Shown here: one piece after another, positions 48,401 to 56,766 of the stretch
Numbering within the stretch: position 1 is the first letter of the stretch
How the letters are laid out: every line of letters starts with the position of its first letter
NCBI RefSeq assembly: GCF_000471905.2
Contig: NW_006499435.1
Coordinates: 4,364,937 to 4,428,936, forward strand
Length of the DNA stretch: 64,000 bases
Reading direction: 5' to 3'
Source: Amborella trichopoda
Taxonomy: Eukaryota; Streptophyta; Magnoliopsida; Amborellales; Amborellaceae
Made by a program: the position numbers and the translations under genes
Notes under the pieces: model-generated
Databases searched by the model: none
The model's input: the letters and a program-made list of their open reading frames with translations, nothing else
Told to the model about the DNA's origin: nothing

Positions 48401-51400
48401 TAGATAGTCTACAATTTCTTGCTTTTCAGATTGGTGTACTTGTTTACATGAGGCCACATCCCCTTTAATGCTGGCTAATTGTTTCTTTAACCAATTAATA
48501 CCAGCATTGTAACAATTATTGCAAAGCACTTTATCTTTATCCTTCGGGTGGAGACAAAAACCATACTTCCAACATGGATCTGAGCTTTTATTTTAGGGAG
48601 AGAATTATGTTTTATTTGGTTAGGTTTAATGAATTTTGGGCTGCAAATCGTAATTCAATTTTGTAAAAAAAATTAAAAAACATCAAAACCATACCAACTC
48701 TCATTCTAAAGATGAAGCAAAACACAAATACTACAAAAAGAAAAAGAAAAGGAAAATAAGTTTAAAAATCTCATGAAACTGTAATCCAAAACTTGAAAAT
48801 CTCTAACCTTTAAAGCAGAGTCCTTCAAGCTTTGAAAGGGGGAGCTTTGGTTGCCAAAGTCCTCTTCTCAAAACCACTTCAAGCCCCAAAAAGATAGGGC
48901 GCAAATACCTTTTGATTCGCAAGAAATTCAAAATTTTGTATTTTTGGTTGGTCTTCGATTTCTCATAAAAAATCGGGATTTGGGAGTTTTTTTTGCTCTA
49001 AATTTGCTCTAGTAGTGTTTTTGGGGGAATAAAAAAAAAAAAAAGAGGGGCAAAATGATGGAAATTGCCTCTACCCGAGGGGCATTTCCACCCCACTTTC
49101 CTAATTATCGTGGGGTGCCTAGGCATTCCGCCTGAGGGGCCCACCTAGGCACCCGCCTCGTGACATATGCCCCATGCCCTCCTGACTAGCCTGGGCAGGC
49201 GAATTTTTCAACATTGGGAATCCCATCAATCAAAATTCGCCAACAAAGAGGTGCAATGGTTCATGACTCTTCCCCCAAGCCTCATCCACATGACCTTAAC
49301 AATAGCAACTATTTTATATAGACTACCCACTTGAATGGTATTTAATTGTGTATGGGACTTAGACGTTCACATGGAGATTATTCTTCAGAAATTTGGGACT
49401 TGCCATCCACGTTGGGGGTTTAAGAGTTTTGGGAGGGGCATTAAGGCTATAGAAAGCAGAAGGCTACTAGCTTTGTGATAGGGGCTTGCACGTGGACGTA
49501 AGTTCTCTAGGAAATCAAATGACTTAGGCATTCACTATGAAAAAAAAGAACAATATTTTACAGGCATATCCACTAGCTGGTGTAAGAATAAGACAAAAGC
49601 AGTGTGGAACTGTGAAACCCACAGGTGGTAAAGTGCGCAATTACACCATGCTTTTTTTTACAGAAAATGTACTTTTACCACTTTCTGATAGTCCTGGTAC
49701 AATGTCCCTCAGGAACTTTCCAGTGTTAGCACTCTTATCTTATTCCACTTGAAGAACTACATTTGGCACCTCTCCTGCCACAAACCAGATATTGGAGTAA
49801 ACAAATCCCACCCATCTAAGCTAGAGATCACTGCCTCTCCTCCATTATGTGCAGCCTCTCAAGGAAACTCTGTGACTTCTTTAAAATCTTGGGTTCCACA
49901 AGATTGGCTATGTGTCTATACCCACCTTTTACCATCCAATTTATGCATCTGATGTCTATTAGCCATCCCATGAAGGAACCGTGTCCAACAAATGTTTTCT
50001 TTCTTCAGAGTATCTCAGACATTGCTGAGCAGGGTTTTTAGACTCGGCCGATGTGACTCGGAATCGGCCGAGTTACTTGGCTTAGGCCTATGGGTGAGGC
50101 CGAGTACCCCTGAGTACCATGTTCCGATTTTCTATATATTTTATTATTTGCGACTTTACATAACCTGCTTCTAAGTGGCCTTTTAGCCATCATATGCGGC
50201 ACCACAACCTCACGTCCTCCATTCGAGGCCCTCCCAGGCACGAACTATTTTTAAATTAAAAAAATAGACATCTTTTGTAATTTATTAAAAAAAGGCAACG
50301 TACTGTACTAACATGTAAGGGGCAGGAATTGAGGCCTTGACCTCTTGTAAAGACACCCCCCACATCTTTCCAGCGCGATACTTGTAAATTATTGTTAAGA
50401 TTAGGCATTTTATTATATATAAACTTTATTTATACTCATTATTCTCTTTTTTTTAACATGACCTGAACTCACCCGAGTTACTCGGACTTGGCCGAGGAAC
50501 TCACCTCGGCCAGGGTCCAAGTACCTTGGCCGAGTCGATTTTTTTAACATTGTTGCTGAGTTTGGCTCCTCCACATCTGTCTTCTTTCAACAGTGAAGTT
50601 ATCTTTTTGTTGCCTCCAATTCAGAAATCTCTTAAAAGTATCTTCTCTTTCTGTATCCCAAATCTCCAAAACTCTCCTTCTTATCACTCCTTGCCCTTCC
50701 CATTCTCTCGGAGGACCTTTTTGGCAAGCCAATACCCTTCCCGCCCGCCAGATCGGATTATGTGATATATATTTCTTATCCTTAAACCTTGCCATCCTGC
50801 CACTACTCTTGAATCTAAATGGCTCTAACTTCACATGCTACAGCTCTAAATATTACTCTAAATTTTCTTTAGAAGAGCAGAGGCACGTACTTCAGCTGTT
50901 GATATTTGTTATATAGCTAAGAAGAAGAAAGGTGGCCTGAGGATTGATGTCCTCGGAGAGGTGAATAGGGAAAAGCTTAGCAAATGGCACTAGGAATTTT
51001 GGAGAGAAAGTTGAGGCACTTTAGAAATTATTTAATAGCTGTTTTAGACATAGAAATTGTAATGGGGATGAATAACGAAAAAACAAAGAAGAAAGAGAGA
51101 TAGTAATGAGAGTGGGCTGGAAGAGTGTGGAATGTGGAAAGGTCCAATAAGATGCTAGTTTTTGGATTAGCATTAGTAGTGCTTGTTTGGTGTTTAACAA
51201 GGGCTTCATATGCGAGATTGTGATTGTCATAGAATCAGGTTTTGGGATGATACTTGATAGTGGAATGAGGCTTCTAAGTGAGCTTTCAAGACCGACTGAA
51301 TTGGTTTGGTACATATATGACAGGTCAGATATTGTTTTCGCCACGTGATGGGCGGAGTTCTATGTTATCTTATATAGAAGGGACATTAAGGCTGAGGAGA

Positions 51401-53210
51401 TTTGTGAGATTAGCAAGCTGCTATCTGTTTTGAAGGGGTCTTCACCTTTAGAATAGGGTCTAACGGGAGAATTGGCACTCTACATTAGGATTCCTATACA
51501 TAAAAGTCCTTTCTCTGTTCTTTACATATATTGGGCTTTAGCATGGTTGAGTGTTATTTGTGAATGTGGTTAGTGTTATTTGGTGAATTCTATACTATAT
51601 GCAAGCACAAAGCACATGAGTTTTGGAGGATGAAAGAACATATTTGAGAAGATTTCTTATATTACTCACTTGTTGGAAAGTGTTGCTAATGAGAGCTCTG
51701 ACTCCTTGGTTGGAGATTGGTTGGTTAGAGATGAGTTAATTATAACTAACCGTGGGGAATTCCATCCTTGCCTTCAGAGGAATACCTCATGCATGACGTA
51801 CGATACAATATTAAGTAGAATTTTCTTGTCCATAAACCCTGGTGCACACCTGCATTTATCCTTAATTAAACACTAGTGCCTACAGAGACTAATTAGGTAA
51901 AAACGACATCTTCTCCATTTTGATAGCATTGAGTCTTATACCGCTCTTTAATATATCAATGTTATATCTATGCGGTGCACCAAAAGGCGCCTGCCTCCAT
52001 TATGCTGGAGATTTAACTGTAATGGGACCAATGTTCAATAAGTCGGAGGTTGCGGCCTAGGCGGGCGCCGAGACCCAAAAACAGTCGGTGATTTTTTTTT
52101 AAAAAAAATTGGATCCCCCACACCTCCCCCGATTTTATTATATATAAAATTGTTTGTTTTATTATTTAATAAGTAAGTTTTGTATGTAATATATTGTTAA
52201 GATGCCGGAAGCACAAATCAAATCTAAACATTTACAACTTTAGACTGTAAATGAAATAATTATAACTCAAAATCAACATTAAAAGATAAATGAACTCGAG
52301 ATGTCATTTAAATCTTGCAAATTGTAAGTCACTCACAAGTCACAAAAGTTTCAAAAGTCATTAGCAATAAGTCATATGAACTCATTTCCAACTAACAAAG
52401 GCCACAAACTACAATAAGTCTTGAAGTGGACTCGATTTTGGGCCAAACCGAAATATACCAACCTAATGAAAACTAGTGAAATATACCAACCTTCTTGAAG
52501 TGGACTCAATTTCGGGCCAAACCGAAATGTTTGGGATCTCAAATCTCCTATTTTACAACCCCCTATAAGCCTCAAAAAGATTGGAGTTGATTATCCTTTA
52601 ATATCGTGACCATTCGATGATTTAAAAAAAAAAAGATCTCTCAAAAAATCTTCAAATCTAGATTTTTTCAAGTTGTTTCTCACTCTAAAGTTCACTAAAA
52701 TTATTTTTAGGGGCAAGAATGGCCCTGCCCAAACCCTTATCCCCCCTTTTATGGGGGTAAATGACTTTTTTTGCCCCCTTGCAAAAACATTTTCCGCCAT
52801 ACTCCTGTATGCTGCCTAGGCAGGCACCTTTTTTCGCCTTTTCGATTGCCCGACCGCCTAGGCGGGCGCCTAGTTCTGGCGCCTAATAGTGACCGCCTTA
52901 AGAAGGCTAGGCAGTCGGGCGGATGACTTTTTGAACATTAAATGGGACCCATTGGATATAACTGATCTCCATCGTGCATCATTCGAGAAGGATGGGAATG
53001 CTCATTCGTTATGCTATATTGATGTATGTCATACTTAATTTGCTGCGCGACACCTTAATTTACACCTGATTTTCCTTGTGAACAGAGAAAGAAAAAGTGG
53101 AGGGCGAGGAATTAAGGGAGTGGTTAAAGATGGTCGTCTCCCCTGTAGAGTTGTCTCTTTTCATCAAAGGGAACAATGAGTATGTTCTTCCACTCACGAC
53201 AAGCTCTTAA
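37986..53210 (+). CDS. FTSH7/9-like: Chloroplast FtsH ATP-dependent zinc metalloprotease, FTSH7/FTSH9 type
   Basis: A membrane-anchored AAA protease that unfolds and degrades membrane proteins. The sequence resembles Arabidopsis FTSH7/FTSH9, assigned to the chloroplast. Thirteen exons: 37986-38885, 39946-40011, 40108-40242, 40461-40526, 40609-40794, 40897-40983, 41073-41186, 41310-41434, 41515-41623, 42689-42814, 43406-43729, 44268-44391, 53086-53210. All introns are GT-AG, with no stop, giving 828 residues (the Arabidopsis proteins are about 800). The first 150 or so residues are Ser/Asn/basic-rich, consistent with a transit peptide. Membrane segments lie at about 162-182 and 296-314. Walker A GLPGTGKT is at 391-398, Walker B IIFIDE at 446-451, [20 protein letters not shown] is the second region of homology (about 496-515), and HEAGH is at 616-620 with a third zinc ligand Asp near 699. 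The terminal exon is far downstream. The gene appears intact and functional. Confidence 0.93.
39370..39595 (+). mobile_element. hAT-MITE-like element in FtsH intron 1
   Basis: The ends are inverted: CAGTGATTTGGACTCGAACT (or the duplicate cagtgatt 18 bp before it) on the left and CAGTGATTGAAAGCCC read inward from the right. ACTCGG/CCAAGTC motifs lie inside, like the element at 50030-50552. I found no matching 8-bp flank, so it is older or the end is misplaced. Confidence 0.55.
39946..40242 (+). CDS. FTSH7/9-like: FtsH exons 2-3: second membrane segment and AAA entry
   Basis: Exon 2 (39946-40011) encodes [20 protein letters not shown] and ends SQ. Exon 3 (40108-40242) encodes a short linker and [20 protein letters not shown], the start of the AAA domain. 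Both are phase 0 and have AG/GT borders. Confidence 0.93.
40258..40453 (+). repeat. 98-bp tandem duplication in FtsH intron 3
   Basis: Two copies begin gattagaccttatctt at 40258 and 40356, period 98 bp, with few differences. The duplicated unit ends in tcttaaatgtag, a possible extra splice acceptor upstream of the real one at 40460. Confidence 0.85.
40461..41186 (+). CDS. FTSH7/9-like: FtsH exons 4-7: AAA ATPase core
   Basis: Exons 40461-40526, 40609-40794, 40897-40983 and 41073-41186. They carry [10 protein letters not shown], the Walker A GLPGTGKT, the pore motif [17 protein letters not shown], Walker B IIFIDE, and the SRH with [10 protein letters not shown]. Every catalytic residue that I expect for an active FtsH ATPase is present, unlike the inactive FtsHi paralogues. 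Confidence 0.94.
41310..43729 (+). CDS. FTSH7/9-like: FtsH exons 8-11: AAA lid and zinc protease domain
   Basis: Exons 41310-41434, 41515-41623, 42689-42814 and 43406-43729. They encode [33 protein letters not shown] (split by a phase-2 intron whose donor is GTCTGG), the zinc-binding [12 protein letters not shown], and [14 protein letters not shown] with [15 protein letters not shown]. The HEAGH glutamate and the downstream Asp needed for catalysis and zinc binding are intact. Confidence 0.94.
42376..42412 (+). repeat. (CT)n microsatellite in FtsH intron 9
   Basis: An uninterrupted CTCTCT run of about 35 bp, likely polymorphic in length. Confidence 0.9.
44268..44391 (+). CDS. FTSH7/9-like: FtsH exon 12
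   Basis: It encodes [20 protein letters not shown] and on to [10 protein letters not shown], and ends in phase 1 at GAAG|GTCAGA. Reading through the donor gives an unrelated tail that stops at 44460-44462, so a simple ORF model would end the gene wrongly here. Confidence 0.92.
44990..45048 (+). repeat. (GAAAAA)n-like simple repeat
   Basis: About 50 bp of repeated gaaaaaa/aaaaag units inside the hAT element. It produces a false Lys/Glu-rich ORF tail. Confidence 0.85.
46921..47113. repeat. Duplicated insert inside the transposase pseudogene
   Basis: The block gcaccatacgatttgcccca and its flanks occurs twice, near 46937 and 47075, about 138 bp apart. The insert separates two parts of the DUF659 region (…TDLVACCLL and FWTPFAAHC…) that are adjacent in homologues. 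Confidence 0.75.
47637..47733. repeat. Tandem duplication, about 60 bp
   Basis: Two copies of a unit with actataccctctctcaagg and caagggaatccaccccc. Part of the hAT interior with no coding content. Confidence 0.7.
49217..50029 (+). other. FtsH intron 12, between hAT elements; no gene
   Basis: Unique-looking intronic sequence. Short open frames at 49537-49952 have no recognisable content. The sequence continues after the MITE at 50030-50552. Confidence 0.55.
50030..50552. mobile_element. hAT MITE with TCGGCCGAG subterminal repeats
   Basis: Flanked by an exact 8-bp duplication, ttgctgag (50022-50029 and 50553-50560). The ends are CAGGGTTTTTAGACTCGGCC and, read inward, CAATGTTAAAAAAATCGACT. 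ACTCGGCCGAG-type motifs are repeated near both ends (50040-50110 and 50470-50540). 523 bp, non-coding, inserted in FtsH intron 12. Confidence 0.88.
50553..52028 (+). other. FtsH intron 12, no gene
   Basis: A minus-strand open frame at 50544-50834 has a charged composition but no family that I recognise. The rest carries only short random frames. Possibly a decayed retroelement, not demonstrable by eye. Confidence 0.5.
52029..52940. mobile_element. 912-bp non-autonomous hAT element with GCCTAGGCGG ends
   Basis: Exact 8-bp duplication aatgggac on both sides (52021-52028 and 52941-52948). The ends are CAATGTTCAATAAGTCGG and TAATGTTCAAAAAGTCATCC read inward. GCCTAGGCGGGCGCC-type motifs lie near both ends. 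The interior has a partial direct duplication (gaagtggactcgattttggg and gaagtggactcaatttcggg). It shares end sequence with 44827-49216 and was probably mobilised by such an element. Confidence 0.9.
53086..53210 (+). CDS. FTSH7/9-like: FtsH exon 13 (last coding exon), 8.7 kb downstream
   Basis: Acceptor TTGTGAACAG at 53076-53085. It completes the split Glu codon and reads [17 protein letters not shown], then a short end and TAA at 53208-53210. FTSH7/9 proteins end in the same [13 protein letters not shown] arrangement, so the exon is real despite its distance. Its phase matches exon 12. Confidence 0.88.
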
Positions 53211-53432
53211 CAGGTATCTGTCTCATCCATGTAAAAGTGATGTTATTGCCCTTGAAGGTAGGGTTCTCCCCTTGCAGATCCATGCATGCTCTGTATAGAA
53301 CAAGTTATGCGAAAAACTGCGCCTGACGAAAAAGGAGAAGGAAATCTTAATTCTTGGTCTTCCATGAATTAGAAATATGGATTAACTTATTTGTCATGGG
53401 ACTTTGTTGGGTTTTCATCTGTGATTTTCTGA

Positions 53433-53433
<1 letters not shown>

Positions 53434-53482
<49 letters not shown>

Positions 53483-53644
53483 AGAGAGAGTAGTAGTAGT
53501 AGAATACGAGGAGGACGTACGTAGTTACGTAGTAGTAATAGTAGAGTAAGTAAGTAACGAAGGAAGGTAAGGGTTCGGTTNNNNNNNNNNNNNNNNNNNN
53601 TAGTTAGTTAGTTAGTTAGTTACGTTAGTTAGTTAGTTAGTTAC

Positions 53645-53724
<80 letters not shown>
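53434..53724. repeat. (GA)n, (GTA)n and (TAGT)n tracts around a 20-N gap
   Basis: GA run 53435-53479, then GTA-rich and ACGTA-rich text up to the gap at 53581-53600, then TAGT repeats, GTA repeats and a second GA run to 53724. The order is nearly mirror-like around the gap. It probably lies in or just past the FtsH 3' UTR and looks like an assembly or base-call artefact. Confidence 0.8.
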
Positions 53725-53725
<1 letters not shown>

Positions 53726-54276
53726 CTAGATTGAATCAGAGGCTACGAGTTCAGTGAATATGAGAGAATTCAAGAGAAGGGTGTTTCAGCTGGCTTGTTC
53801 TGTTGTGATTCATACGCCTCAAACTTATTCATCAAGAGGAGCTTGTACAGTGCAATGATCATTCCCGGGGGCTATATAGGGTGTTAAACGGTAATTCATG
53901 TTTCCAAATCCCTTGTATTTTTGTGGATTTACATTCTCTTAACTTATATGATGAGTGAGAAACAATCGTTCATCTTGTGCTTTTAGTGAAACAAACCCGT
54001 TCAAGACGTATTCAAACTGAACCTATTGAAATAAGGATCTCTATTGAAGCTGATGTGAGGACTGTAAATTATAGCAGGCAGGTTTGAGAATATTGTTCAA
54101 TTAAATATTTGAATTAGCTTTGTAACTAGCCCTTCTTTGTTACACTGAAGTAGTATTACTTACTTTGAATGAGTGGGTATTTTTGGGGTTTTAGTATTGT
54201 TGTATCTTTGCTTTTTCTAATGGATTGAAGGCATTCGCAGTGGACTGAAACCTGGAACAAAAGTCTAGGAGTCAAC
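53725..54276. other. Downstream of FtsH, no gene
   Basis: Probably 3' UTR or intergenic sequence. No poly(A) signal can be assigned with confidence and there is no supportable ORF. Confidence 0.45.
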
Positions 54277-54405
54277 TGGTTGAAGTTTTGGTTGGGTCTT
54301 GATTGAAAATAGCTGTCCCTCTCTTGATTGAAGTTTTGGTTGGGTCTTGATTGGAAATAGCTCTCTCTCTCTCTTGATTGAAGTTTTGGTTGGGTGTTGA
54401 AAAGT
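54277..54405 (+). repeat. Tandem repeat of about 50 bp, nearly 3 copies
   Basis: The phrase ttgaagttttggttgggt recurs at about 54281, 54331 and 54380, each time with a cttgattg(g)aaatagct-like continuation except in the last, truncated copy. Confidence 0.85.
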
Positions 54406-54444
54406 CCCCCTCTTTCTCTCTCTCTCTCTCCGAGTGTTGATATT

Positions 54445-54672
54445 CTCTTTTTTTTATGCGACTATTTACCTTCAATACAAGGTGGTCACAATTATTTACA
54501 ACTATTTGATGTAAAATTTTATAGTTTGGATGTATCACAAAGTTCGAATTTTTTTTTTTTTGAAATTAGACCTTGATCAATGGAATAATTGCAGCCACGC
54601 AATTTCACATTCAATAATCTAGATTAATGTGACCACTTTGTACTAAAGATAAATTGTCTCGTTCTATACTTT
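54445..54672 (+). mobile_element. MITE family 4
   Basis: It contains acaaggtggtcacaattatt, ggatgtatcacaaagttcga and ttgatcaatggaataattgc, and closes with gaccactttgtactaaagat and a ttctatactttccc end. The inverted ends fit the other family 4 copies. Confidence 0.7.
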
Positions 54673-54956
54673 CCCTTTATTATATTATCCATACCATTTA
54701 ACAATTTACGAGTTCTTCACTGTTTCAATTTATCATCATGTGTATTTTGATAGTTCATCTCTTGTAGGTATTTTTGATAAATTATTCTTTTTTCTTTCAA
54801 AGAGATTTGACATTGCCAATATTATACTAAGAAATTTTATTATGAGGCGGTTGGATATCAATAATACCGATGTTTGAACCGCCCTATTCTTGAAAAAAAA
54901 TTCAAAATATGGAGTGGGTCCATGTTGGTAAATATGAAACAGTCACATCAACACAA

Positions 54957-55337
54957 AGCGTGGTTTGAAGTTGCCAATAGCTTAAACAATTCAAATAAGG
55001 CGCACTTCCTAATTTTAACATATGTAATTTTGGAGTAAAAAATTCTTAGGATTATCTCAAAATTTATTTTCATATCTAATTATAAAATTTTAAACTCCAA
55101 AAATTATTAAAATCAAATAGATCTATAAACATATGAAAATCTTGAAAATGGGTGGTTTAGATAATGTATTGCAAGATGATAATATATTTTGGGATTTAAA
55201 ATCTTTTTTTTTTTTCATATCAATGTCGAGATGATCAATTCGAGGATTTTTTAACATTAAAATAATTTGTTTCAACGAATTTTTTAAGTGTATCTGAAGT
55301 TTTACATTTTAAGGTTGCAATTTTATATGAACTTTTT
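54957..55337. mobile_element. MITE family 2
   Basis: It starts gcgtggtttgaagttgcc and ends aaggttgcaattttatatgaactttttt. The interior has aatcaaatagatctataaac and gtcgagatgatcaattcgag. Non-coding. Confidence 0.65.
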
Positions 55338-55344
55338 TCACTTT

Positions 55345-55695
55345 TTCATGTCCAACTATCCATTTTGAATAAATGGCCGAGGTGGCTCCAATCAAATTGT
55401 TTCTAGAAGTTTTAAGGGTATTTTGGTCATTGTATTTTATCAAAAATAATTTTTTAATACTTTTTTTAGGTACATCCCATTGAGATGATGACACGTGCCA
55501 AAATTCACATTCATATAATTTGTAGAAAAAATTAAAAATAAAATCCTCTTAAACGTTTGAATAATCAAACGCCAAACAATAAGTGGTTCACTTGAACTAA
55601 ATTAGACAGCTCACTTGAACTAAATTAGACAGCTGGATGGGGAGAAGTATATATCTTTTATTAATCGAAGAAGTATAGAAATCTTTTACAAAGTA
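55345..55695 (+). mobile_element. MITE family 5
   Basis: It shares with 21613-22122 and 13400-13735 the gaataaatggccgaggtggc, ttgagatgatgacacgtgcc and tggatggggagaagtatata blocks. Ends approximate. Confidence 0.6.
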
Positions 55696-55868
55696 TTTTG
55701 CAGTACTTTATTGAAAAAAAAGAAGTAATGGCCGATGCTAATAATGTCAAACCGGTGCAAAGTTGGTATATAATACACAAAAAGTACGACCTCAATGTAA
55801 ACTATGATAAAACATGGACCGTATGCAATTCTTCTAAAATATAAAAAAGTTAAATGTGATAATATAAA

Positions 55869-56241
55869 GGATGCAGTTTGTATAGAGCCGAGGCTCTAAA
55901 CAATAAAAGTAAAGCACACCTTAAAATAGTGTTGAGAAATGTGGTTTTAATAGTGGAAATATTTGTGATAGCCTTAAAATATATTTCATCTTTAATTAAA
56001 AAATTTAAATCTTCAAAACTAGTGTAGATCGAGCAAATTTATGAAAACTTGAAAATCTTGAAAATTGACAGTCCAAGAATGCGTTACAAGATACACTATT
56101 TTTTTCTCATGCCCATGCATATTGATGTCGAGATAGTCAATTTGAGGATATTTGGACATCAAAACAACATCTTCTAGTGAAATTTTTGAGGTGGGCTCTA
56201 ATTTGATTGTTTAGAGCTTCAGTTCTATTTAAAAAATTTCT
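55869..56241 (+). mobile_element. MITE family 1 with exact 9-bp target duplication
   Basis: 373 bp, flanked by taatataaa on both sides (55860-55868 and 56242-56250). It starts GGATGCAGTTTGTATAGAGC and carries the whole family 1 order. The perfect 9-bp duplication supports a Mutator-superfamily origin for the family. Confidence 0.88.
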
Positions 56242-56766
56242 TAATATAAATGCATTTTATATAAGAAAAGATAAAAGTATATTGGTTTCTGCTTTTTGTT
56301 TATGAAATGATGGTTTTTAAACCTCATTAGTAATTCCACTGCTTAAGGTATGTCAATATTTTTCATAATTATTTTGGTAAGCTAAAAATATTTTTTAAAA
56401 TCCTACCAAGTGCGATCAACATTTTCAAAATAGGGAAAATATCTCCACATCCCCTATTTTTAAGTTTCACATCTCAATAGATTCAATAATTCAAAAGATA
56501 TCTTGTAGCATAAAAATCTTAAACTTTTATATCTTCTAACCCCTTAGGCTAATTTTACCTATTTTATTTCTTTTTTTTTAACCCAAACAATTTGTATAAA
56601 GACAACTCTTTGTAAACCACATCTCTTCTCTCTTTTCACATGATATTCTCATTATCTATCTCTTTCTCTTTCCAACATAACTCTACCGCATTACCTCTTT
56701 CTCCTAATTCATCTCTCTTTTTTTCTTTCACATCTTAATCTCTCTTTCTCTTTCTCCATAGTGACT

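Larger units (their letters stand above)
45180..48600 (-). pseudogene. hAT transposase, BED zinc finger plus DUF659 type, broken
   Basis: Read on the minus strand: a BED-like region near 48590-48450 ([24 protein letters not shown]), with Gln where the finger normally has the zinc-binding His; a low-complexity linker; then DUF659 VVQVVTD and [20 protein letters not shown] at about 47180-46790; a GYIYKAV and [10 protein letters not shown] block at about 46400-46130; [20 protein letters not shown] near 45870-45800; [20 protein letters not shown] near 45600; and an acidic tail with stops. Stops, frame changes and an insertion in the catalytic region show that it is inactive. It probably had several exons when functional. 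Confidence 0.78.
44827..49216 (-). mobile_element. 4.4-kb hAT transposon in FtsH intron 12
   Basis: The inverted ends are CAATGTTAGAGAATTC and CAATGTTGAAAAATTC read inward from the right. The flanks gatatccc (44819-44826) and ggaatccc (49217-49224) match 6/8. Both subterminal zones hold GCCTAGG/CCTAGGC motifs (44850-44890 and 49095-49200). It carries a decayed transposase on the minus strand, opposite to FtsH. The ends look autonomous-like, but the protein is broken. Confidence 0.82.

Noticed and set aside
50544-50916. Charged open frames as a possible LINE remnant
   Set aside because: No reverse transcriptase or endonuclease motif could be found by eye.
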